A DNA stretch of 34,251 bases from Opitutia bacterium (lineage in GTDB: Bacteria; Verrucomicrobiota; Verrucomicrobiia; Opitutales; Coraliomargaritaceae): contig JAQXBA010000181.1 of assembly GCA_029252625.1 (NCBI GenBank), positions 1 to 34,251 on the forward strand, read 5' to 3'. Below the pieces are notes generated by a model. That model did not search any database. It was not told where the DNA came from and saw nothing but the letters and a program-made list of their open reading frames with translations. Both the position numbers and the translations under genes were made by a program. Below, one piece after another: positions 25,689 to 34,110 of this stretch; the stretch's first letter is position 1, and each line of letters opens with the position of its first letter.

Positions 25689-26942
25689 CTATGATTCCGC
25701 GAGATAAGACCATAATTCCACCCTCTCCTGCTCAACCTCATCGAGCCTCTCCAAGGAGATTCCCTTTGGATGAATGATATTTTGCTTCAACATTTGATGT
25801 ATCGACTCCATCAGATCATTTGCATTCGACTGAATACACACCTCCTCTGCAGCCACGCCCGCGTATTCACAAATTCCACGATTCTTGGCTTGGTAATACT
25901 CATATTCTCCATTGTTGTCCGCTGCTAATATATTAACGACTGGCACACTATGACGTAACGCGACGACAAGAGGGTGATATCTAGAGCACAGAACCGCCTT
26001 AGCCCGTAACAACTGATCAACTATCGAACTCACACTCCAGGTGGGCATCAATACCTCGCAATCAATCACATCAGCAATTCTAGTCGAAATCTCATTAGCC
26101 AACTTCAATTCATTATCTGGAGAATGATGGAAAGGAACGAAAACCACACGATTGATCAAGCCCTCTTCCTTTAAAGCGACCATGAGTTCCGCAAATCCTT
26201 CAACTATATTCGGGATTTGATCGCGCATCTGCCGATGCAACTGGACAAATAGCGTGTCCTTAACAGCTCCAACCTTCCCTGCAGTCAGCGCACTCGATAG
26301 CAAGAAGAGATCGTCCATGGTATGACTAATCCTGGATTCCTCGACCCCCAGTGATAACAGCACTTGCTTCGAGTAAATACGATCACGGCAATAGAATCGA
26401 TCCACCAAAGGAAATATCTGCTTTATACTATCGAGGCTCGCATCATCAAACGGACCATATGTCTGAGGAAACATCACGACCTTCACATTTTCACGTTTAG
26501 CAATAACGATCATCAGGAGAAAAGCATAGATCCGGAAGAGCCAATTCTTGTTTAAGTATCCTCCGCCATTAAATATAAGTATGTCACATTCTCGTATTTG
26601 TTCAGTGAGCGCGGCTAGCTCTTCAACATTTTCACCATTAGCATACATCTGAAAAAGAGCATCCCACTTTCTCGTATACATCACACGTGCTTCATCATCG
26701 ATTTCTGAATTGGGTAAGTTCCCATAAGATGAACCCATTAAAGCCAGCGGATCATCAAAAAGGGAATAGTTCTTAGCATTATAATTCTCCTCAATAGCAC
26801 TTCGTGCATTACCTTGGTTATACGTAAATACAGCAAACTCCACACCATCATTCTCATCTTGGATATGATGCATGTTATTTACCAACATCGCGTAATCCCC
26901 AAAATCGACACATCCTGTAGCTCCAGTAATTCCTATTTTCAT
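25689..26942 (-). CDS. Polysaccharide pyruvyltransferase-family protein
   Basis: A 417-residue protein of the polysaccharide pyruvyl transferase (CsaB/WcaK) family. N-terminal MKIGITGATGCVDFGDYAMLVNN has the G-x-x-N/D-F-G-D-x-A pattern; CDILIFNGGGYLNKNW (119-134) carries the family's GGG; AVLCSRYHPLVVALRHSVPVV carries the R-x-H motif (SRYHPLV at 320-326). Known members move pyruvate from phosphoenolpyruvate to a sugar as a ketal, giving a negatively charged polymer. Some family members are simply GT-B-like with other roles. It is flanked by fdtB and a HAD phosphatase, and the gaps are short. Confidence 0.83.
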   Translation of the reverse strand: MKIGITGATGCVDFGDYAMLVNNMHHIQDENDGVEFAVFTYNQGNARSAIEENYNAKNYSLFDDPLALMGSSYGNLPNSEIDDEARVMYTRKWDALFQMYANGENVEELAALTEQIRECDILIFNGGGYLNKNWLFRIYAFLLMIVIAKRENVKVVMFPQTYGPFDDASLDSIKQIFPLVDRFYCRDRIYSKQVLLSLGVEESRISHTMDDLFLLSSALTAGKVGAVKDTLFVQLHRQMRDQIPNIVEGFAELMVALKEEGLINRVVFVPFHHSPDNELKLANEISTRIADVIDCEVLMPTWSVSSIVDQLLRAKAVLCSRYHPLVVALRHSVPVVNILAADNNGEYEYYQAKNRGICEYAGVAAEEVCIQSNANDLMESIHQMLKQNIIHPKGISLERLDEVEQERVELWSYLAES

Positions 26943-26966
26943 AATATTTTTCCACTTGAATGACTA

Positions 26967-27590
26967 TTATTGAGCAGCATTCACTCTCTCTCTTAATGAG
27001 TTATAATTATTCGCTGCTTCGATATTTTTATTGCTCCAATAAGCTGCCGAGCGAAAACCCCAAGAAACTGGGATAAATAAGGATCCGGCATGAATCGCCC
27101 AATCCAAATCTGACTCCGTGTCTCCAACAACAACATCCAAAGTGATCCCATTGAGGCATTGCGCCTTCAACAAGCCTGCATTTCTGCCAGGTGCCACTAC
27201 TCTCGTTTTTTGAAAGTATCGTTCAAAGCCCATATCTACAAATTGCTGCTGCGCTCCAGACGCATTACCTCTCGCGGTAATTAAATATAGATCATGCGCT
27301 TTGCTGCATTCCTCCAAGAACGGGAAACAACCTTCGTAAGGTCGATCATGCTTCAACAAATCGTCTGCCTCTATCTGGGTAATCCAAGCCTGATTAACAT
27401 CTTCCGCAACTTGAGAGGCACGCCCCTCCAAATAAGATCGAGTCGAATATCCCTCCGCTTTAAATCGGAGAAATTCTAACGGCCAATCACCCAAACAGCT
27501 ATCCACCTCTGGCCATACCTTCCGAAGCGTCATGACATGACGCCATGAGCTGTCCAACAAAGTGCCATCAAAATCAAAACCGATATTCAT
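26967..27590 (-). CDS. HAD-family hydrolase
   Basis: A 207-residue protein from the ATG at 27590 (MNIGFDFDGTLLDSS); a longer frame starting at 27653 overlaps the ATP-grasp gene and adds no recognisable sequence. Motif I DFDGT carries the nucleophile Asp6 and Asp8, motif II LYLITARG has Thr105, and motif IV VVVGDTESDLDWA is at 154-166. It is expected to remove phosphate from a small metabolite. The 7-base spacing to the ATP-grasp gene and the shared strand suggest that the two act in one short pathway; the substrate is unknown. Confidence 0.82.
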   Translation of the reverse strand: MNIGFDFDGTLLDSSWRHVMTLRKVWPEVDSCLGDWPLEFLRFKAEGYSTRSYLEGRASQVAEDVNQAWITQIEADDLLKHDRPYEGCFPFLEECSKAHDLYLITARGNASGAQQQFVDMGFERYFQKTRVVAPGRNAGLLKAQCLNGITLDVVVGDTESDLDWAIHAGSLFIPVSWGFRSAAYWSNKNIEAANNYNSLRERVNAAQ

Positions 27591-27597
27591 AACTGAT

Positions 27598-28545
27598 TTA
27601 CTTCGTGACAATTTCTTCGAACACACGAACCACATAACGTTCACTACCTTCAAACTGAAGACTCTCTAACGCTAGATCGGAATTACCACTCCATGCGGCA
27701 AGTGCAGCTCCAGCCAAATCCCAACCAACAGCGGCACATAACGCACTCCCAGCTCCGATACGCATATTCGCATCGGTCAGCACCCATCCCTTCATTGGAT
27801 GTTTCATAAACTGAATACATGTCGCGACAGGTAGCTCCAAACGCCCAACTATCAGTTCAGCATATCGATGGAGTTCTTCATCTTGAAAAATTCGCGCCTT
27901 AGTGCATACACCCGCCTTAACCTCTACGCGTTCACGACACAGAGTTCGGACCACACCTGCATGTGAGAAAACCTCCATCGTAATTTCAGGCATTTCACAT
28001 AGCTCTTGCACCACCAATTTATCAAATAAACCTTTACTTCTAATTTCATCGCCTCTCACACACATAACTCCTCGTGACCCAAAGCCTACCCTCGGCTTGC
28101 AAAAATACATCACGCTGTCTTCGATATCATTGACGCCATATATTTCTGGAACTGGAATTCCCATTTTTTCTGCAACGACAGAGCAATTTACCTTATCCGT
28201 CATTTGCTCACTAACTTCTCTCGTAGGAGCCGTCGAGATGCAGCCTAATCCCATCAAGTCTGAATCCGCACCAGGAAACTCGATTAGGTCTTGGTCGATC
28301 AAAGGCACCATTAATTCGACCTGATACTTTTTCACTATATCCAAAATGGATGACCTATAGTTAACATCGCAAATCTTCGGCACTTGATGAAAATGATCCG
28401 CATATGTGGATGCAGCAACCAACTCCCGAGGGTTAATATCAGCAATGTGTATCACACACCCATCATGAGAAAATTTTCGAATTTGCTTCGCAAAAAAGAA
28501 CGCCGCGGCACTGCCACCTGCAGTTATCAAAATGTTTTTCATCAT
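27598..28545 (-). CDS. ATP-grasp enzyme (CarB/PylC-like)
   Basis: A 315-residue protein. Residues 1-100 are a Rossmann-like pre-ATP-grasp domain (MMKNILITAGGSAAAFFFAKQIRK, IHIADINPRELVAASTYADHFHQVPK), followed by an ATP-grasp fold with YFCKPRVGFGSRGVMCV as the ATP-binding loop, VVQELCEMPEITMEVF, and WVLTDANMRIGAGSALCAAVGWDL with the metal-binding D-x-N. Such enzymes join a carboxylate to an amine or similar nucleophile using ATP. It may form an amide (for example an amino-acid substituent) on a sugar precursor. The gap to fdtA is 2 bases, so it is tightly within the Fuc3N gene set. Substrate unknown. Confidence 0.8.
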   Translation of the reverse strand: MMKNILITAGGSAAAFFFAKQIRKFSHDGCVIHIADINPRELVAASTYADHFHQVPKICDVNYRSSILDIVKKYQVELMVPLIDQDLIEFPGADSDLMGLGCISTAPTREVSEQMTDKVNCSVVAEKMGIPVPEIYGVNDIEDSVMYFCKPRVGFGSRGVMCVRGDEIRSKGLFDKLVVQELCEMPEITMEVFSHAGVVRTLCRERVEVKAGVCTKARIFQDEELHRYAELIVGRLELPVATCIQFMKHPMKGWVLTDANMRIGAGSALCAAVGWDLAGAALAAWSGNSDLALESLQFEGSERYVVRVFEEIVTK

Positions 28546-28547
28546 AC

Positions 28548-28943
28548 TTATTTCCCCAGTCCCTTGAATTCCTCATAGCTACGAATGTAATCACTTTCGT
28601 CATAATGTGCATCAGCAAAGACAAGCAGCACACAATCTGCTGAAAAATTCCTCATGTAATGCCAGATTCCTGGTTCGATTAAAATACCTTTATCGGGCGC
28701 ATCTAGGGCGACCGTCTCGACCAGCGCAGCATCATCCAGAATCATTTCGCAGGAACCTGAGATAGCCACTGCCACTTGCCTTAGCTCTTTATGCGCATGG
28801 AAGCCACGCTCCACTCCCTCTTTTGTTCCAAAAATGTAATAGACTCGCTGAATCTCGAAGGGCACCGAGCGCTCCGCCTCTACGGCAACCAGTCCCCCGC
28901 GTTCATCACCTAGTCGTTTGAAATTTATGATCTGACCTAACAT
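28548..28943 (-). CDS. fdtA: dTDP-4-keto-6-deoxyglucose 3,4-ketoisomerase
   Basis: A 131-residue single-domain cupin of the FdtA/QdtA/WxcM group. The motif RGFHAHKELRQVAVAISGSCEMILDD holds His49 and His51, the catalytic histidines of characterised ketoisomerases. IQRVYYIFGTKEGVERG and LIEPGIWHYMRNFS are typical flanking strands. It converts dTDP-4-keto-6-deoxyglucose into the 3-keto isomer used by FdtB. FdtA (galacto product) and QdtA (gluco product) differ in a few residues that cannot be judged here without alignment, so Qui3N is the alternative product. Length is normal for the family. Confidence 0.87.
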   Translation of the reverse strand: MLGQIINFKRLGDERGGLVAVEAERSVPFEIQRVYYIFGTKEGVERGFHAHKELRQVAVAISGSCEMILDDAALVETVALDAPDKGILIEPGIWHYMRNFSADCVLLVFADAHYDESDYIRSYEEFKGLGK

Positions 28944-28982
28944 ATTGTTTTTATTTTTAGCATAACTATACTCACTAGCACA

Positions 28983-29846
28983 TTAGCCGAGTGCGATACG
29001 CTTTAAGTAGTCACCGTAGCCGGATTTTGCATACTTTTCAGCAAGCGCTAACAATGCGTCTTTCGTAATAAACTTCGAATAGTAAGCAACCTCTTCGATA
29101 CAGCCGATTTTCAGATCCTGACGCTCTTCGATGACTCGGACGAAAGTAGAGGCTTCGTTGAGTGACGCAAAGGTGCCGGTATCAAGCCAGGCGATGCCGC
29201 GGTTGAGCACGCCGACCTTGAGCTTCTTACGCTCTAAGTAGACCTGATTGACCGTGGTAATCTCGTATTCGCCGCGTGCCGATGGCTCGATGGTTTCGGC
29301 GATCTCGACCACATCGTTGTCATAGAAATACAAACCCGGAACCGCAAAGTTCGACTTTGGTGCAGCAGGTTTTTCTTCGAGCGAGACCGCATGCTTCTGA
29401 TCATCGAATTCGACGACCCCGTAGCGCTCTGGATCGTGCACACGTGCCGCGAAGACCACCGCACCATCTGGGTCGGTATGACGACGAACGAGTTCGCCAA
29501 AGCCGGAACCATAAAAGATATTATCACCTAGCACGAGCGCCACTTTGTCGTCGCCGATGAACTCCTTGCCTAAGACAAATGCTTGAGCGAGACCATTGGG
29601 CACTTCCTGCACAGTATATTCAAAGCGGCAGCCAAGCTCAGAACCATCGCCAAGCAGACGCTTGAAGGCTGGCTGATCCTCGGGCGTGGTGATGATCAGA
29701 ATCTCATTGATCCCGGCCAACATGAGGACGGACAGCGGATAATAAATCATCGGCTTGTCGTAGATCGGCATGAGCTGCTTCGATACCGCAAGTGTGATGG
29801 GATGGAGGCGAGAGCCGGCACCGCCGGCGAGTATGATTCCTTTCAT
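28983..29846 (-). CDS. rmlA: Glucose-1-phosphate thymidylyltransferase
   Basis: A 287-residue enzyme making dTDP-glucose from glucose-1-phosphate and d[49 protein letters not shown] is the diagnostic N-terminus with the GGxGxRL nucleotide loop (8-14). [41 protein letters not shown] and [20 protein letters not shown] are conserved RmlA segments. The ATG at 29846 is preceded 6 bases upstream on the transcript by a palindromic hairpin element, with no clear Shine-Dalgarno sequence other than a run of C/T-rich bases. The dTDP-sugar pool it opens feeds RmlB, FdtA and FdtB. Confidence 0.96.
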   Translation of the reverse strand: MKGIILAGGAGSRLHPITLAVSKQLMPIYDKPMIYYPLSVLMLAGINEILIITTPEDQPAFKRLLGDGSELGCRFEYTVQEVPNGLAQAFVLGKEFIGDDKVALVLGDNIFYGSGFGELVRRHTDPDGAVVFAARVHDPERYGVVEFDDQKHAVSLEEKPAAPKSNFAVPGLYFYDNDVVEIAETIEPSARGEYEITTVNQVYLERKKLKVGVLNRGIAWLDTGTFASLNEASTFVRVIEERQDLKIGCIEEVAYYSKFITKDALLALAEKYAKSGYGDYLKRIALG

Positions 29847-30060
29847 AAGGGGAACGACATTGTCGTTGTTCGAGTGGGACCTGCTTCGCAGGTGTTCTAG
29901 CTGAGAGTTAGTTACCAGCAGAGCTGGTGTTCGAGTTGATTTTCGGGCTTCGCCGTTGTTCGAGTCTGTAGTTCTAGTTTAGAGCTAGTGCACTCGAACT
30001 GAATACTTTCAACTCGAACAACGCGCTAGCGTTAACCAACTCGAACAACCGCGAAGTGGT
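29847..30060. repeat. GTTCGAGT/variable-hairpin repeat array A
   Basis: The whole gap between rmlA and the dehydrogenase gene is built of modules. GTTCGAGT occurs at 29868-29875, 29929-29936 and 29958-29965; the reverse complement ACTCGAAC at 29992-29999, 30012-30019 and 30039-30046; GTTCTAG at 29894-29900 and 29971-29977. Each linker abuts a short hairpin: AACGAC/GTCGTT (29853-29867), ACCTGC/GCAGGT (29879-29893), ACCAGC/GCTGGT (29914-29928), a degenerate one near 29945-29957, AACGC/GCGTT (30020-30033) and AACCGC/GTGGTT (30047-30061, overlapping the dehydrogenase stop codon). Linker orientation switches at about 29978-29991, giving overall dyad symmetry. Confidence 0.9.
29853..29875 (-). promoter_or_regulatory. 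Hairpin plus linker 5' of rmlA start
   Basis: A perfect 6-bp hairpin AACGAC-ATT-GTCGTT (29853-29867) with GTTCGAGT attached (29868-29875) lies 6 bases from the rmlA ATG. Near-identical elements occupy the same place before the dehydrogenase and four-helix-bundle starts. In the mRNA it would sit within the ribosome footprint, so an effect on translation initiation is possible; this is inferred from position only. Confidence 0.55.
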
Positions 30061-31416
30061 TTAAGCGCGATAGTATTTGCTTGGTCGCTTCGAAATGGCG
30101 TTTCTCGTATCGACGACTGGGCAATTGAAGCCACTAAAGTCGAAATCCTTGTATTCGTTGTGGTGCGTCGCGAGGAGGATGCAGTCGTAGTTGTCAGTGA
30201 TCTCAACAGACTTTCTTCCAGCGAGATGCGGGTGCTCGCGGGTCGGACGGATCTCAGGCACATACGGGTCGTTGTAGCTGACCTGTGCGCCCTTCACTTC
30301 GAGTTTCTCGGTCAGGACATAACTCGGTGATTCGCGATCGTCATCGACGTTTGGCTTGTAAGCCATTCCCAACAGCAGGATCTTTGAACCTTTGATCGAC
30401 TTGGCATCCTCGTTCAAGGCCTCAGCCACACGAGCAATCACATAATCCGGCATGGCGGTATTCACTTCACCGGCAAGCTCGATGAATTTGGTGTGTTGGT
30501 CATATTCACGCGCCTTCCAAGTCAGGTAGAAGGGATCGATCGGGATGCAATGACCACCGAGGCCAGGTCCAGGATAGAACGGCATATAGCCGAAGGGCTT
30601 AGTCGCTGCGGCATTCACGACATCCCACACGTCGATGTCCATCTCGTGGAAGACCATCTTCAACTCATTGACCAGCGCGATATTCACAGACCGGAAAATA
30701 TTTTCCGTCAACTTAGTGGCTTCAGCCACGCGGCACGAACTGACCGGATGCACCGCATCCAGCGCGAGTGAATAGAGCTCCACGCAACGTTCGAGGCACT
30801 TCGGAGTCAGCCCACCCATGACTTTCGGGATGGTCTTCACTGAGTGATCTTTGCGGCCCGGATCTTCGCGCTCAGGGGAAAAGGCCAAGTGGAAATCGAC
30901 ACCCGCTTTAAGTCCGGAGCCTGCTTCCAGGACCTTGAGTAGGTCGGTGTCTGTGGTGCCAGGATAAGTCGTCGATTCCAAAACGACTAGTTTTGGACGG
31001 GACGACTGTTCGAGTGGACTGCCTTCGGCAGTGTTCGAGTGGCTAGTTTCTGACTCGAACTCTGAACTCGAACTTTGAACACCTTGCTGCGCAAGGTAAG
31101 GCGCAATCGCCTCCCCTGATTTAAGCACATAGGAAATGTCTGGCTCGCGGTATTTATTGAGCGGCGTGGGCACACAGATCAGCACCGCATCGACTTCCGC
31201 AATGCGAGAGAAATCCGTGGAGGCTTCGAGGAGACCTGAATTCTTCGCTGAGGCGATCGTATCCGCCTCGATATGACGGATATAAGTCTCGCCTGCGTTG
31301 ATCGCATCCACTTTTGACTGATCCACATCGAGACCGAGCACTGATACATTGGATTCCGCAAAGCGAAGCCCGAGAGGGAGGCCAACATAGCCTAGACCGA
31401 TAATTGCTATTTTCAT
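30061..31416 (-). CDS. UDP-N-acetylhexosamine 6-dehydrogenase (WbpA-like)
   Basis: A 451-residue nucleotide-sugar dehydrogenase from the ATG at 31416 (MKIAIIGLGYVGLPLGL); the longer frame to 31476 begins in repeat DNA. NAD-binding GLGYVG is at 7-12, VPTPLNKYREPD at 82-93, ESTTYPGTT at 147-155, FSPEREDPG at 179-187, the Lys region EATKLTEN at 232-239 and the catalytic Cys290 in PGPGLGGHCIPIDP. The PEREDPG and TPL...EPD patterns fit UDP-GlcNAc/GalNAc 6-dehydrogenases, giving an N-acetylhexosaminuronic acid. Residues 113-141 are an in-frame insertion encoded by the palindromic repeat module; relatives pass directly from a Gly to the V-V-L-E-S-T-T strand. The stop codon overlaps a hairpin of the next array. 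Confidence 0.9.
   Translation of the reverse strand: MKIAIIGLGYVGLPLGLRFAESNVSVLGLDVDQSKVDAINAGETYIRHIEADTIASAKNSGLLEASTDFSRIAEVDAVLICVPTPLNKYREPDISYVLKSGEAIAPYLAQQGVQSSSSEFESETSHSNTAEGSPLEQSSRPKLVVLESTTYPGTTDTDLLKVLEAGSGLKAGVDFHLAFSPEREDPGRKDHSVKTIPKVMGGLTPKCLERCVELYSLALDAVHPVSSCRVAEATKLTENIFRSVNIALVNELKMVFHEMDIDVWDVVNAAATKPFGYMPFYPGPGLGGHCIPIDPFYLTWKAREYDQHTKFIELAGEVNTAMPDYVIARVAEALNEDAKSIKGSKILLLGMAYKPNVDDDRESPSYVLTEKLEVKGAQVSYNDPYVPEIRPTREHPHLAGRKSVEITDNYDCILLATHHNEYKDFDFSGFNCPVVDTRNAISKRPSKYYRA
30994..31097. repeat. Palindromic module inserted in frame in dehydrogenase gene
   Basis: Within the coding sequence: GTTCGAGT at 31008-31015, hairpin ACTGCC-TTC-GGCAGT at 31018-31032, GTTCGAGT at 31033-31040, CTAGTTT near 31043, ACTCGAAC at 31053-31060 and 31066-31073, and hairpin ACCTTGC-TGC-GCAAGGT at 31081-31097. 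This is the same order and symmetry as in the intergenic arrays. Translated, it gives a Ser/Glu/Thr-rich, probably disordered stretch (residues about 113-141) and keeps the frame open. Confidence 0.9.
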
Positions 31417-31601
31417 AAATGGAACGGCGTAGCCGTTGTTCGAGTGGGAGGTTCTAGTTTTTAACGCCAGAGCCATTGTTCAAGTCTTTACCAGTAGGGC
31501 TAGTGTTCGGGGTTTGATCGTTCTAGTTTATAGCTAAAATAAAGATAAGCTGCTTTTAACATTAACCACCTCGAACTAAAAACTTCAAACTAGAACTACA
31601 G
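31417..31601. repeat. GTTCGAGT/variable-hairpin repeat array B
   Basis: The gap between the dehydrogenase and four-helix-bundle genes. Perfect hairpin AACGGC-GTA-GCCGTT at 31423-31437 followed by GTTCGAGT (31438-31445); GTTCTAG at 31451-31457; decayed units near 31462-31485 (linker GTTCAAGT) and 31490-31508; a second GTTCTAG at about 31520; then on the other side CTCGAAC at 31570-31576, CTAGAAC at 31590-31596, and hairpin ACAGC-TAT-GCTGT at 31598-31610, which covers the stop codon of the four-helix-bundle gene. Some units are degenerate, so this array looks older than A or C. Confidence 0.85.
31423..31445 (-). promoter_or_regulatory. Hairpin plus linker 5' of dehydrogenase start
   Basis: Perfect hairpin AACGGC-GTA-GCCGTT joined to GTTCGAGT, 6 bases from the ATG at 31416. 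The same arrangement precedes rmlA and the four-helix-bundle gene. It may affect translation initiation or may simply mark a preferred insertion boundary. Confidence 0.5.
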
Positions 31602-31946
31602 CTATGCTGTAATAGACTTTCTTAGGGCATAAAGCATTTTGCTGATTGCACGGCATTCTACGATGCAGCCGTCTGCTTTTTCGACATCTATTTCTCCGAT
31701 TTCCTTCGCGATCATCAACTGAGTCATTAACTCGGCACAAGAACCACTGGAATAACTGATAAAATTGGCAAACTCTTTACTTCCCTTGCGCTCGGCACCT
31801 TCTGCGAGGTTCGAGGGGACCGAAATCGCACTGCGAATCATCTGGTCTTTCAGACCAAAGAATTTCGATGTTGTGATATTCTGAATCACTTCAACCGCAA
31901 ATTGCTTGGATCGTTGCCAAACTTGTAAATTTTCAAATGAGCTCAT
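31602..31946 (-). CDS. Four-helix-bundle protein (S23/IVP family)
   Basis: A 114-residue protein beginning MSSFENLQVWQRSKQFAVEVIQNI and containing GLKDQMIRSAISVPSNLAEGAERKGSKEFANFISYSSGSCAELMTQLMIAKEIG, the diagnostic pattern of the four-helix-bundle family first found in 23S rRNA intervening sequences (IVP); the Avd proteins of diversity-generating retroelements share the fold. Family members are small basic homo-oligomers thought to bind nucleic acid; their cellular role is unproven. It has no obvious link to polysaccharide synthesis. It is enclosed by palindromic arrays on both sides, its last codons and stop lie within a hairpin of array B, and a hairpin-linker unit lies 8 bases before its ATG. 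It may therefore be cargo of, or a partner to, the repeat element. Confidence 0.88.
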   Translation of the reverse strand: MSSFENLQVWQRSKQFAVEVIQNITTSKFFGLKDQMIRSAISVPSNLAEGAERKGSKEFANFISYSSGSCAELMTQLMIAKEIGEIDVEKADGCIVECRAISKMLYALRKSITA

Positions 31947-32171
31947 GCTTTTTTAACGGCTACGCCGTTGTTCGAGGGGAGCGCGTTGAGCTCAGTTCTA
32001 GTCAGTAGCCGGGAAAGGCATCAAGTGAAGTCGGACACTAAACTAAGAACTAAAAATCGGAATCTAAACTAGTCACTCGAACTAAAAACTTTCAACTCGA
32101 ACAACGCTATCGCGTTAAGCTCTCCACTAGTAACTCGAACTTGAAACTCGAACAGCAGCTCCGCTGCTAAG
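31947..32171. repeat. GTTCGAGT/variable-hairpin repeat array C
   Basis: The gap between the four-helix-bundle gene and glmS. Perfect hairpin AACGGC-TAC-GCCGTT at 31955-31969 joined to GTTCGAGG (31970-31977); GTTCTAG at 31995-32001; a non-repetitive centre around 32003-32070; then ACTCGAAC at 32075-32082, 32095-32102, 32133-32140 and 32146-32153, with hairpins AACGC-TATC-GCGTT (32103-32116) and AGCAGC-TCC-GCTGCT (32154-32168) ending 3 bases short of the glmS stop codon. Linker orientation again reverses from the left half to the right half. Confidence 0.9.
31955..31977 (-). promoter_or_regulatory. Hairpin plus linker 5' of four-helix-bundle start
   Basis: Hairpin AACGGC-TAC-GCCGTT (31955-31969) with linker GTTCGAGG lies 8 bases from the ATG at 31946. 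On the transcript the hairpin is followed by six A residues, not U, so it is not a terminator in that direction; in the plus direction it is preceded, not followed, by T residues. Confidence 0.5.
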
Positions 32172-34019
<1,848 letters not shown>

Positions 34020-34110
34020 ATTTTTTGATGGCCAGCAGAGCTGGCGATGACTGATGGTTGCGACTTCGCTAAATGCTCCCCGATCTTACGATCGAGGCCA
34101 CGCACCGAGA
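34020..34110. other. rmlB-glmS gap with GCCAGC hairpin
   Basis: It contains a perfect 6-bp hairpin GCCAGC-AGA-GCTGGC at 34031-34045, nearly the same as the ACCAGC-AGA-GCTGGT unit at 29914-29928 but lacking the GTTCGAGT linker, and a short CGATC...GATCG palindrome near 34081-34094. No terminator tail was seen, so rmlB and glmS may be co-transcribed. Confidence 0.55.

Noticed and set aside
31602-31946. Avd protein of a diversity-generating retroelement.
   Set aside because: No reverse transcriptase or template/variable repeat pair is visible in the window; the sequence fits the broader IVP/four-helix-bundle family.
29868-32153. GTTCGAGT resembles the T-loop of tRNAs, suggesting tRNA genes or tRNA-derived repeats.
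   Set aside because: No acceptor, D-arm or anticodon arm surrounds any copy, and the hairpins lie beside the 8-mer rather than enclosing it as a T-arm would.
29847-32171. CRISPR array.
   Set aside because: The repeated words are 8 bases with variable-length spacing and occur in both orientations within each gap; no repeat of 23-40 bases and no cas genes are present.
34020-34110. glmS ribozyme/riboswitch.
   Set aside because: The gap is only 91 bases and lacks the double-pseudoknot core; only simple hairpins are visible.
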